A stretch of DNA of 36,335 bases from the NCBI GenBank assembly GCA_958436995.1, contig CAUBMI010000014.1:1-36335 (forward strand). Reading direction: 5' to 3'. This stretch comes from an uncultured Collinsella sp. GTDB taxonomy: Bacteria > Actinomycetota > Coriobacteriia > Coriobacteriales > Coriobacteriaceae. The position numbers and the translations under genes are program-made. Below the pieces are notes generated by a model. That model ran no database searches. It was not told the origin of the DNA and worked only from the letters and a program-made list of their open reading frames with translations. Positions 1 through 8,418 of the stretch are shown one piece after another (the stretch's first letter is position 1; each line of letters opens with the position of its first letter).

Positions 1-1
1 C

Positions 2-52
2 GGCCTGGACGCCGCCAACATCGTGGCGACCACCAAGGAGTTCTTGGCCTAG
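2..52 (+). CDS. C-terminal end of an unidentified gene
   Basis: An open frame enters from the left edge and stops at TAG 50-52. Its last 16 residues read GLDAANIVATTKEFLA. Codon use fits the neighbours, and a strong intrinsic terminator follows at 103-132, which supports a true gene end. The fragment is too short to name a family. Confidence 0.55.
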   Translation, partial: GLDAANIVATTKEFLA

Positions 53-102
53 GGCAAGACGAGGCAAAGCATCGCTTCGACAACCGCAAACAAGCCAGAA
101 CA

Positions 103-132
103 GGGGCGTCCTCAAAGAGGGCGCCCCTGTTT
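103..132 (+). terminator. Intrinsic terminator after the upstream gene
   Basis: An 11-bp stem (103-113 with 117-127, one G-U pair) with a three-base loop is followed by TGTTT. It separates the upstream gene from the ftsEX region. Confidence 0.75.
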
Positions 133-271
133 ATGCTGAATTTAAATTAGAGTCCTGCCAAGCAAAGTTCCCATGGGGAAACGGGCCCATCCCAACAAAG
201 TGCAATTCAGACCCTTCCAACTTTGTATGCGCAGCATCTCAAGTTGGTGCGTCGGCCCCATAGTAGCCGCA

Positions 272-399
272 GGCCGGGCGCAGGGTTACCTCCCAAATCT
301 TTCCGCAGGGCAGGCCGGCGTTTGTCCGCAGCTCCGCAGGAGCAGGACAAATGCCGGCCATGCGCGAGGACGATTTGGGAGGTAACCCTGCGCCCGGCC
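272..399. repeat. 128-bp nested palindrome upstream of ftsE
   Basis: The outer arms 272-299 and 372-399 are perfect 28-nt inverted repeats. Inside lie a second pair, 313-327 with 345-359 (15 nt, one G-U), and an apical pair, 331-335 with 339-343. The whole block could fold into one long hairpin or cruciform. It lies in the 450-bp gap between the terminator at 103-132 and ftsE, where I see no convincing gene. It could be a small mobile repeat, a structured leader or a structural RNA. Confidence 0.8.
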
Positions 400-502
400 G
401 GTGAGACCCAAACCCCGCCATGCTTCTTATGTGCAGTAAAGCTAATGCTGCTAAAATACAAAGCGCTCATGTAGTTTAAACGCACGACGATAAGGAGCAC
501 CA

Positions 503-1723
503 GTGGGTAACCACTTCCGTACCTCCGGTGCGGGCGATGATGCCCCCAAGACGCAGACAGGCGTCCAGGGCAGTCGTTTCGCCACTCCGGATTCAGAGGG
601 CCAGCCTGTTGCTCAGGCCCCCGCTCAGCCGGCAGATCAGGCACAGCCGGCATCCGATCCCTTTGCCTACAATCCCACCAGCGATGTCGCGCTTTCCGGC
701 ACGGCGGGTTTTGAGCCCGTTCAGGCCGTGACCGCTCGCGTGGAGCAGCCTCAGGCTGGCGCCGCCGCGCCGCAGCCTACCATGGCCGGCATTCCCGACC
801 CCATGGCCCCTGCGACGCCGGTTCCTCAGCCTGCGCAGTCCGGTCTCTTTGCCGCTATTCCCGATCCCACGCAGCCTGCTGCCCCGGTGGTCGAGAGCGA
901 TCAGGCAGCCGAGGTCGCAAGCCTCGATAACGCGCTCAACAACCCCGATTTTACGTCGGTGTTTGCGCCCATCGATCCGCAGGCCAGCCGCAAGAAGATG
1001 GCCAAGCAGGCCGGTGTCGAGCCCGTCATCCTTATGGAGCATGTCACCAAGATCTATCCGGCACAGCCCAACAAGCCTGCACTTGACGACATCAACATTG
1101 AGATCTATCCGGGCGAGTTCGTCTTCCTGGTCGGTCACTCCGGCTCGGGTAAGACCACGCTGCTGTCGACGCTCAACCGCGACGTCAAGCCGACGAGCGG
1201 TCGCATCCTGGTTGCCGGTCAGGACCTCATGAAGATCAAGAACCGCAAGGTTCCGTTCCTGCGCCGCCAGATTGGCGCCGTGTTCCAGGACTTTAAGCTT
1301 CTGCCGCAAAAGACCGCCTACGAAAACGTGGCGTTTGCCCTGCAGTGCATCGGCAAGCCCAAGGGCGTCATTCGCAGCCAGGTGCCCGAGGTGCTGCGTC
1401 TGGTCGGTCTGGCCGATCAGATGGACTCGCTGCCCGACCAGCTTTCCGGTGGCGAGCAGCAGCGCGTCGCCGTCGCCCGCGCTATGGTCAACCGTCCGCC
1501 GCTGCTGATCTGCGACGAGCCCACGGGTAACCTCGACCCGGCGATCTCGCTGGGCATCATGAAGCTGCTCGAGCGTATTAACCGCACCGGCACCACCGTG
1601 ATCGTCGCCACGCACGACCGCGAGATGGTCGATAGCATGCACCGTCGCGTGATCGCCCTCGAGGGCGGCCACGTTATCCGCGACCAGGAGAGGGGAGGTT
1701 ACGGCAACTATGGCACCAACTAA
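503..1723 (+). CDS. ftsE: Cell division ATP-binding protein FtsE, with long N-terminal extension
   Basis: FtsE is the cytoplasmic ATPase of the FtsEX complex, which controls cell wall hydrolases at the septum. The start is GTG 503, six bases after TAAGGAG at 491-497. The ABC ATPase domain covers about residues 175-400: Walker A GHSGSGKTT near 211, signature LSGGEQQR near 314, Walker B LLICDEPT near 334 and the switch histidine in ATHDRE near 369. Typical FtsE is about 220-230 residues. This one has about 170 extra N-terminal residues rich in Pro, Ala and Gln, probably disordered. Its last 14 bases overlap ftsX, so the two are translationally coupled. The family call is secure; the role of the extension is unknown. 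Confidence 0.95.
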   Translation: MGNHFRTSGAGDDAPKTQTGVQGSRFATPDSEGQPVAQAPAQPADQAQPASDPFAYNPTSDVALSGTAGFEPVQAVTARVEQPQAGAAAPQPTMAGIPDPMAPATPVPQPAQSGLFAAIPDPTQPAAPVVESDQAAEVASLDNALNNPDFTSVFAPIDPQASRKKMAKQAGVEPVILMEHVTKIYPAQPNKPALDDINIEIYPGEFVFLVGHSGSGKTTLLSTLNRDVKPTSGRILVAGQDLMKIKNRKVPFLRRQIGAVFQDFKLLPQKTAYENVAFALQCIGKPKGVIRSQVPEVLRLVGLADQMDSLPDQLSGGEQQRVAVARAMVNRPPLLICDEPTGNLDPAISLGIMKLLERINRTGTTVIVATHDREMVDSMHRRVIALEGGHVIRDQERGGYGNYGTN

Positions 1724-2630
1724 CGTGGGCTACTCCTTCAAAGAGGCAATCAGTCACTTCTTCCGTAACTGGACTACCTCGCTCGGCGCCGTCATCACGA
1801 TCTTCCTTTCGCTGTTTATCATCGGCCTGTTCATCATGGGCTCTGCGATGCTGAACTCCGTGATCGGCACCGTCGAGGATCAGGTTGTCATCAACGCGTT
1901 CATTAGCGATGACGCCGATCAGGCCGATGTTCAGGCTTTTGAGGCCGAGCTTAAGACGTGGAATAACGTCAAGTCCGTGACCTATAAGGACAAGGACGAC
2001 GCGCTGGCCGAGTATACGAGCAAGATGTCGGGCAACGCCGACGCCACCATGAGCGCGCTCGATGGCCAGAACCCGCTGCCGGCTTCGTTTGCAATTGAGA
2101 TGGACGATCCGTCCAAGGTCGAAAGCACGGCCCAGAAGCTCAAGAAGAACGCCGACTTCCAGAAGATCGCGGATGACGGCGACGTCAACGCGAGCGTGCT
2201 GTACGGCCAGGAGGAAGTGAGCCGCCTGTTCCAGGTGACCAACTACATCCGCATCGCCGCCGTGGTGCTCGTTGGCCTTCTGACCTTTATCGCATTCATC
2301 TTCATCAACAACACGATTCGCCTGTCCATCACGGCGCGTCGTCGTGAGATTGCGATTATGCGTCTGGTCGGCGCCAGCAACGGCTTCATTCGCGGCCCGT
2401 TTATCACCGAGGGCGTACTGCAGGCCATTTTGGGCTCGCTGCTTTCCATCGGCGTTCTGGAGCTGCTGCGCAATCTGATGATTCCGCGTTTGCAGGAGAG
2501 CATCGGCTGGATGTCGTTTGCCCTGCCGATGCAGTACTACCTGGTGACCTATGCTGCGCTGATTCTGGTCGGTGTGATTATCGGTCTCTTTGGTTCTGCC
2601 ATAGCCATGCGCCGCTACCTGCGCGTGTAG
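1710..2630 (+). CDS. ftsX: Cell division protein FtsX
   Basis: FtsX is the membrane subunit of FtsEX and passes ATPase action to peptidoglycan hydrolases outside the cell. The 306 residues show the family layout: a short cytoplasmic N-terminus, TM1 about 27-48, an extracellular domain of about 130 residues, then TM2 about 180-203, TM3 about 235-256 and TM4 about 276-300. The ATG at 1710 lies inside the end of ftsE and follows a purine-rich GGAGAGGGGAGG site. A terminator follows at 2656-2689, so ftsEX forms a closed two-gene unit. Confidence 0.95.
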   Translation: MAPTNVGYSFKEAISHFFRNWTTSLGAVITIFLSLFIIGLFIMGSAMLNSVIGTVEDQVVINAFISDDADQADVQAFEAELKTWNNVKSVTYKDKDDALAEYTSKMSGNADATMSALDGQNPLPASFAIEMDDPSKVESTAQKLKKNADFQKIADDGDVNASVLYGQEEVSRLFQVTNYIRIAAVVLVGLLTFIAFIFINNTIRLSITARRREIAIMRLVGASNGFIRGPFITEGVLQAILGSLLSIGVLELLRNLMIPRLQESIGWMSFALPMQYYLVTYAALILVGVIIGLFGSAIAMRRYLRV

Positions 2631-2655
2631 GCATGTCTGGAATTCATCCCTTCCA

Positions 2656-2689
2656 ACGGGTCGTCTCTTATGGGGCGGCCCGTTTTTTT
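2656..2689 (+). terminator. Intrinsic terminator of ftsEX
   Basis: The stem ACGGGTCG (2656-2663) pairs with CGGCCCGT (2676-2683), with one G-U pair, and is followed by a run of seven T. Confidence 0.85.
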
Positions 2690-2766
2690 GATCTCTAGGG
2701 GACGGCAGGAAAGCGAATCATTTGGGTAGACTCTTTGGAGTTCGTCATCGATAGCAAGGAGGCGCC

Positions 2767-4902
2767 ATGGGGCGCAATAACAAGCATAAGCGTGGAGCTC
2801 GCAATAAGCGCGGGCCGGTGCGCAGCGAACGCCGTCCGAGCCTGACCGGGCGCGTGCAGCTCCATGAGCATGGCGCCTATGTCATAACCGAGAGCGGCGA
2901 CTACAAGGTTATGGGCCGCGGTAAGCGCGAGATCATGGATGGCGATACCGTTGCCGTGAGCATTAAGAACAGCCCGCACGGTGAGCGGCGCGCCGTGATC
3001 GAAGGCGTGGTTGAGCGCGCAGCCATAAGCGTGGTGGGTACGTACCAGACCGCTGGTCCGCTCGGTGTGATCGAGCCGCTCGATTCGCGCCTGAAGGCCG
3101 ACTTCTTCATTCTGCCCGAGGATACCTCGGCGGATCGTCTGGGCGTCCACCCGGGTGATGCCGTTGTCGCGCGCATTTTGACCTACCCGACGCGCCTGGA
3201 ATCGGGCACCGTGACGATCGAACGCCGCATTGGCGGAGATGACGCGCCCGATTTGGGCGTTCAATACGTGATGGCGCGTTACGGCTATACCGATAGCTAT
3301 CCCGAGGCCGCGCTGGACGAGGCCGAGGGGCTTTCGCTCGATGTGTCCGCGGCGCTTAAGGACCCGCTCCGCCGCGATCTGCGCGACCGCTTTGTCATCA
3401 CGATCGACCCGGTCGACGCGCGCGACTTTGACGATGCCATTTCGCTTGAGCGCACGCCCGAGGGTGGCTACAAGCTGGGTGTGCATATCGCTGACGTTTC
3501 TCACTATGTGGCTTGGGACGGGCATATCGATCTTGAGGCTCGCCATCGTACGACATCGGTGTATCTGGCCGATCGCGTGCTTCCCATGCTGCCCGAACGC
3601 CTGTCCTGTGACCTGTGTTCGCTTCGCCCTGACGAGGACCGTCTTGCGTTTACCGTTGACATTGAACTCGATGCGCAGGGTCGCGTGCGGCATTACGATC
3701 CGTACCCCAGCGTGATTCGCTCGCGTGTGCGTATGGACTATGACGGCGCCGAGGCGCTGCTGGTGCGTGCCGGCGCGGTGGAGTATGGGGTGCTGGAGGG
3801 TGCGGCCGAGGATGTTGCGGCTGCTGAGGCCTCGCGCGAGGAGGCGCTTGAGCGCGGTCTTGCGTGCGAGAAGGCCGCCCGCGGCTGCAACGTCGACCTC
3901 GGCAATTTCCTTGTCGCCGCCAACGAACTCGCCGAACTTCGCCGTCGTATTCGTCGCGTCCGCGGCTCAGTCGATTTTGACACGGCCGAGATTCGCGCTC
4001 TATTGGATGAGGACGGAGTACCCGTGCAGATTGTGGCGCGCGAGCGTTCGTGTGCCACGTCGCTTATCGAGGAAGCCATGCTGCTCGCCAACGAGTGCGT
4101 TGCAGAGTGGCTGGCAGACCGTGATATCGAGGCCTGCTATCGCGTGCATGAGGATCCGAGCCCCGATAGCCTGCACGGTGCCGCCGTTGCGCTGGCGCAG
4201 CTGGGCATCATCGACGATCGCCGTGCTGCCGGTATTGCCCTGGGGAGTCCCGATGAGCTGCAGGCTGCAGTTGATGCTGCCGCCGGTACGGCAAACGCAC
4301 CGCTCGTCAACACGCTGCTTCTGCGCAGCATGCAGCGCGCGCTGTACAAGCCGCGCAACGAGGGCCACTTTGCGCTCGCCGCGCCGTGCTACTGCCACTT
4401 TACGAGTCCCATCCGTCGCTACCCCGATCTGGTGGTGCACCGCGTGCTCAAACTGCAGTTGGCCTATGAGCAGCTCGGCGGCAAGGACGCCTTGGTCCGT
4501 ACGCCGCGGCTGATCGGCAAGGGGCGCGAGTCGCTGCCGCGCATTCTGCCGCAGATCTGCCGCGCATGCAGCGATGCCGAGCGCGCGGCAGATGCCGCCA
4601 GCCATGCGACGCAAAAGATCAAGATTGCCCAGTACTATGAGGATCGCCTGGGCGAGCGCTATGCCGGAACGGTCTCATGGGTCAGCAGCATGGGCCTCTT
4701 TGTGCGCTTGGACCTGACGCAGGTCGAAGGCTTGGTTTCGATCAAGAGTCTGGGCAACGAGTGGTTCGAGTTCGACGAGGATGCGCTTACGCTGACGGGC
4801 GCCGACACGGGGACTCGCTATGAACTGGGCCAGCGCGTGATTATCGAGGTCTCGCGCGTCAATACCACGCGTGGGCACTTGGACTTTAAGCTTATCCATT
4901 AG
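2767..4902 (+). CDS. rnr: Ribonuclease R
   Basis: RNase R is a processive 3'-to-5' exoribonuclease that degrades structured RNA and takes part in trans-translation. The 711 residues have the RNase II/R order. An N-terminal basic tail and cold-shock-like domains come first. The RNB catalytic domain has the acidic motif DPVDARDFDDAIS from about residue 214, then HIADVSHYV and the late motif HFTSPIRRYPDLVVHR near 545. An S1 RNA-binding domain covers about 632-708. The start ATG 2767 follows AAGGAGGC. smpB, whose product works with RNase R on tmRNA, lies about 8.5 kb downstream and not in the same operon. Confidence 0.95.
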   Translation: MGRNNKHKRGARNKRGPVRSERRPSLTGRVQLHEHGAYVITESGDYKVMGRGKREIMDGDTVAVSIKNSPHGERRAVIEGVVERAAISVVGTYQTAGPLGVIEPLDSRLKADFFILPEDTSADRLGVHPGDAVVARILTYPTRLESGTVTIERRIGGDDAPDLGVQYVMARYGYTDSYPEAALDEAEGLSLDVSAALKDPLRRDLRDRFVITIDPVDARDFDDAISLERTPEGGYKLGVHIADVSHYVAWDGHIDLEARHRTTSVYLADRVLPMLPERLSCDLCSLRPDEDRLAFTVDIELDAQGRVRHYDPYPSVIRSRVRMDYDGAEALLVRAGAVEYGVLEGAAEDVAAAEASREEALERGLACEKAARGCNVDLGNFLVAANELAELRRRIRRVRGSVDFDTAEIRALLDEDGVPVQIVARERSCATSLIEEAMLLANECVAEWLADRDIEACYRVHEDPSPDSLHGAAVALAQLGIIDDRRAAGIALGSPDELQAAVDAAAGTANAPLVNTLLLRSMQRALYKPRNEGHFALAAPCYCHFTSPIRRYPDLVVHRVLKLQLAYEQLGGKDALVRTPRLIGKGRESLPRILPQICRACSDAERAADAASHATQKIKIAQYYEDRLGERYAGTVSWVSSMGLFVRLDLTQVEGLVSIKSLGNEWFEFDEDALTLTGADTGTRYELGQRVIIEVSRVNTTRGHLDFKLIH

Positions 4903-4927
4903 CCAAATCTCGACTCATGGCGGGAGA

Positions 4928-4962
4928 GCGGAGGGCGGTCTTTCGGGGCCGCCCTCCGCATT
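4928..4962 (+). terminator. Hairpin terminator after rnr
   Basis: A perfect 11-bp GC-rich stem (4928-4938 with 4949-4959) is followed only by ATTTGG. It is a strong hairpin with a weak T-tract. Confidence 0.6.
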
Positions 4963-5021
4963 TGGATCATGGCTACCTTGCCGTCTGCTCGGCCGCCCGC
5001 TTACCTGCTATTCGAGAGGTA

Positions 5022-5060
5022 AAACCTACCAAAATAAACCTGTCCCTTTTTGGCAGGTTT
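5022..5060. promoter_or_regulatory. Inverted repeat just upstream of the serine recombinase
   Basis: The 13-nt arm 5022-5034 (AAACCTACCAAAA) and the arm 5048-5060 (TTTTGGCAGGTTT) are inverted copies with one mismatch. A smaller hairpin, AAACCTG/CAGGTTT at 5036-5060, overlaps them. The position 20 bp before the recombinase start suits an autoregulatory operator or recombination subsite; that role is inference. Confidence 0.55.
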
Positions 5061-5079
5061 ACAAGAAAGCGGGGATGAG

Positions 5080-5685
5080 ATGGCGACGGTGTATGGTTAT
5101 GCGCGGGTGAGTTCGCGCGATCAGAATCTAAATCGGCAGCTGGATGCGCTGGGCGCCTATGGCGTGGGCTCGGCGAATATTTATGCCGACCATGCGAGCG
5201 GCAAGGACTTCGATCGCCCGCGGTATCGCGAGCTGCTGCACATCCTGGGAGACGGGGACGTGCTGGTGGTGCTTTCTATCGACCGACTTGGCCGTAATTA
5301 CTCCGAGATTCTTGAGGAATGGCGACGCATTACCAAGGAGCTCGGGGTTGCCATTGTGGTGTTGGACATGCCATTGCTTGACACGCGCGCCAGGGCCAGC
5401 GGCGCGCCGGATGTGACCAATACCCTGATTGCCGATATTGTGCTACAACTGCTGAGCTACGTGGCGCAGGTGGAGCGCGAGAATATTCATCGGCGCCAAG
5501 CGGAGGGGATTGCGGCGGCGCGGGCGCGAGGGGTCCGTTTCGGTCGACCTCGCAAGCCGTGCCCTCCTCAGTTTGAGCTGGTACGCGATAGCTATGAGGC
5601 AGGCGATATTACCCGCAGCCAGGCAGCAAAGTGCCTGGGCGTGTGCGTGGGGACGTTCGATCGCTGGATGCGCGAGGCGGGGTAG
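5080..5685 (+). CDS. Small serine recombinase (resolvase/invertase family)
   Basis: The 201 residues make a complete small serine recombinase, which cuts and rejoins DNA through a phosphoserine link. The N-terminal catalytic domain has YARVSS with the likely nucleophile Ser11 and the conserved Arg9, then DRLGRN with Arg69 and Arg72. A long helix, VERENIHRRQAEG, leads to GRPRKP and a C-terminal helix-turn-helix, SQAAKCLGVCVGTFDRWM. I chose ATG 5080 because the domain normally begins here; an in-frame TTG at 5050 would lie inside the inverted repeat. No partner transposase, integron or obvious invertible segment is visible. It may be a resolvase remnant of a lost element or a DNA invertase acting elsewhere. 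Confidence 0.88.
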   Translation: MATVYGYARVSSRDQNLNRQLDALGAYGVGSANIYADHASGKDFDRPRYRELLHILGDGDVLVVLSIDRLGRNYSEILEEWRRITKELGVAIVVLDMPLLDTRARASGAPDVTNTLIADIVLQLLSYVAQVERENIHRRQAEGIAAARARGVRFGRPRKPCPPQFELVRDSYEAGDITRSQAAKCLGVCVGTFDRWMREAG

Positions 5686-5789
5686 GGGTTTGCGCCGCTT
5701 TGTCGCTTCCTGTTGCGATTCAAATTTTGATACGGTGACGATGTCATTTGGGGCTACACTCGCTGATATTCAAAAAAGGAGGTAGGCCC

Positions 5790-6371
5790 TTGGCGCGCGT
5801 AAAACAAATAATCGGATGGACCGCGATCATTCTGTTCGCTGCAACGCTGGCGGGCATCTGGGTGCTGACGGAGCAAAATGCGGTGGAGACGTCGTTGCTG
5901 AGCGAGTCCACCGCGCGCGTGGTGGAGGGTCAGGCTACGGGCGTTCAGGCTGCCGATGCCACGGGTGAAGCTCAGACCGAGAACGGGATGACCGGGGGCA
6001 TCGATTCGGCTGCCTCGAATGTCCGGTCTGGCCGACTTGCTTCCATTCGCATGTGGGTGGGCACGAACGTCCGTCGCGTTGCCCATACCGTAGAGTTTTT
6101 CTTCGTCGGATTGTTCGCCTCGGTGGTCGTGGTTTGCTTTTCCAGGCGTCCGTGGAGCGTATGCTCCCGTTGCGTGCCCGTGTTGCTCTTTTGCGCCGTC
6201 TGCTCCGTTGGCGATCAGGTACATAAGATCTTTGTTCCCGGCAGGCATTTCGACGTTATCGATTTAGGATTCGATGCTGCGGGCTATGTCACCGCCATGC
6301 TGTTGGTATTGCTGGCAGCGGCGTTGGTGCGCTATGCGACTCGGCCGATCGGCGCCCATGCGAGGCGCTAG
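5790..6371 (+). CDS. VanZ-like membrane protein
   Basis: The 193-residue protein has an N-terminal membrane segment (about 7-26), an external stretch of about 65 residues, then about three more membrane segments. The VanZ-family signatures are present: RRVAHTVEFFFVGL near 95 and DQVHKIFVPGR followed by DVIDLGFDAAGY. The family is named for a teicoplanin resistance protein, but most members have no known role. The start is TTG 5790, placed six bases after AAAAAAGGAGGT; an earlier in-frame start at 5748 has no such site. The gene stands alone between the recombinase and the MurNAc operon. Confidence 0.75.
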   Translation: MARVKQIIGWTAIILFAATLAGIWVLTEQNAVETSLLSESTARVVEGQATGVQAADATGEAQTENGMTGGIDSAASNVRSGRLASIRMWVGTNVRRVAHTVEFFFVGLFASVVVVCFSRRPWSVCSRCVPVLLFCAVCSVGDQVHKIFVPGRHFDVIDLGFDAAGYVTAMLLVLLAAALVRYATRPIGAHARR

Positions 6372-6452
6372 CCGGTAACAAACCCGTTTCTGATAATGCG
6401 ACCTTGTTGAATTATTTTGTGTCGCGCGTATTTCCGAGCGGTCGGATTTGAG

Positions 6453-6479
6453 GGGCGAGCGGTAGAACGCTCGCCCTTT
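6453..6479 (+). terminator. Terminator-like hairpin after the VanZ-like gene
   Basis: A perfect 9-bp stem GGGCGAGCG/CGCTCGCCC (6453-6461 and 6468-6476) is followed by TTT. It separates the VanZ-like gene from the operon at 6576. Confidence 0.6.
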
Positions 6480-6501
6480 GTGCGCCACGATGCGGCACAA
6501 T

Positions 6502-6550
6502 GTACCGTAAAAGCTGTTTGTATCCGGTACGAATCATTCGTTGGTCTTTA
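6502..6550. promoter_or_regulatory. Candidate operator region of the MurNAc operon
   Basis: Two dyads sit before the regulator gene: GTACCG (6502-6507) with CGGTAC (6535-6540), and CGAAT-C-ATTCG at 6540-6550. RpiR-family regulators commonly bind short dyads ahead of their own operon. Binding here is inferred from position and symmetry only. Confidence 0.35.
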
Positions 6551-6575
6551 ATTCTTCTCAACGGAGGTGTTTGAG

Positions 6576-7427
6576 ATGGCAAACGGATTGCTTTTGCGGC
6601 TTCGCGAGCGTGAGCTCAGCGCGAGCCCGGCGGAACGCAATGTCATCGCATATGTAAGCGCTCATCCGCACGAGGTGGTCGGGCTGTCCGTCCGCGGTCT
6701 TGCCGATGCCACGTTCTCCTCGCCCTCGAGCATTTTGCGCTTTTGCAAGCGCTTGGGTTTTGCGGGCTACAAGGAGTTCCAGCGCGAACTGATTGCCGAG
6801 CTGGCGCTCTTGGGTGACAAGAAAGACGTTGCCCTCGAGGACATCTCCATGGATGACAGCGTCGAACGTATCGTGGGGAAGGTGATGAAAAGCAACGTGC
6901 GCACGATCGAAGCGACGGCGCGAACGCTCGATTACACCGTCTTGGAGCGATGTGCGGCCTATCTTAAGCGGGCACGCGCGGTCAATCTGTTCGGTATCGG
7001 TGCCTCTCGTTTGGTCGCGCACGATCTGGCGCAAAAGCTCATGCGTGTCGACAAAGAGTGCCATCTGTACGACGACTGGCATGATCAGCTCTTGTGTGCC
7101 AAGAACATGCATGAGGGCGATATGGCAATCGCCTTTAGCTACTCGGGCTTGACGCAAGAGGTGCTGGACTGCACCGCCGAGGCCCAACGTCACAACTGTC
7201 CCGTTGTGGCCGTGACCAAAGTAGATGGATCATCCAAGCTTGCCACCATGGCCGATGCCGTGCTCGGCGTCGCTGCGAGTGAGCCCTTGGTCCGCAGCGG
7301 TGCCATGGCTTCGCGTATGGCCCAGCTTATGGTTGTCGATGCCCTGTACGCTGCTTACGTTGCCAGCGACTACGAACGGGCGACGCATGTCATTAAGCAA
7401 AACTACATCGAGAAACAGGAAAGATGA
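6576..7427 (+). CDS. RpiR-family regulator of the MurNAc operon (MurR-like)
   Basis: The 283 residues form an N-terminal helix-turn-helix of the RpiR type, with recognition region FSSPSSILRFCKRLGF near residues 48-63. A C-terminal SIS sugar-phosphate-binding domain starts near 137 with LFGIGASRLVAHDLA. It is the first gene of a set with murQ, a PTS permease and mupG. It therefore probably senses MurNAc-6-phosphate or a related phosphosugar and controls the operon, as MurR does in E. coli and S. aureus. The ATG 6576 follows CGGAGGTG; an in-frame GTG at 6567 overlaps that site and is unlikely. Its stop codon overlaps the murQ ribosome binding region. Confidence 0.88.
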   Translation: MANGLLLRLRERELSASPAERNVIAYVSAHPHEVVGLSVRGLADATFSSPSSILRFCKRLGFAGYKEFQRELIAELALLGDKKDVALEDISMDDSVERIVGKVMKSNVRTIEATARTLDYTVLERCAAYLKRARAVNLFGIGASRLVAHDLAQKLMRVDKECHLYDDWHDQLLCAKNMHEGDMAIAFSYSGLTQEVLDCTAEAQRHNCPVVAVTKVDGSSKLATMADAVLGVAASEPLVRSGAMASRMAQLMVVDALYAAYVASDYERATHVIKQNYIEKQER

Positions 7428-7437
7428 GGTGAATGAA

Positions 7438-8361
<924 letters not shown>

Positions 8362-8418
8362 GTGCGCGGCGTGAGCTGATATGACATCCAGACGAGATAC
8401 CCAATACAAGGAGGAGTT

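Noticed and set aside
207..653. A protein-coding gene on the minus strand across the palindrome before ftsE
   Set aside because: It crosses the ftsE start and the palindrome, and its sequence is low-quality shadow text.
5050..5079. TTG 5050 as the recombinase start
   Set aside because: It lies inside the inverted repeat, lacks a ribosome site and adds residues not typical of the family.
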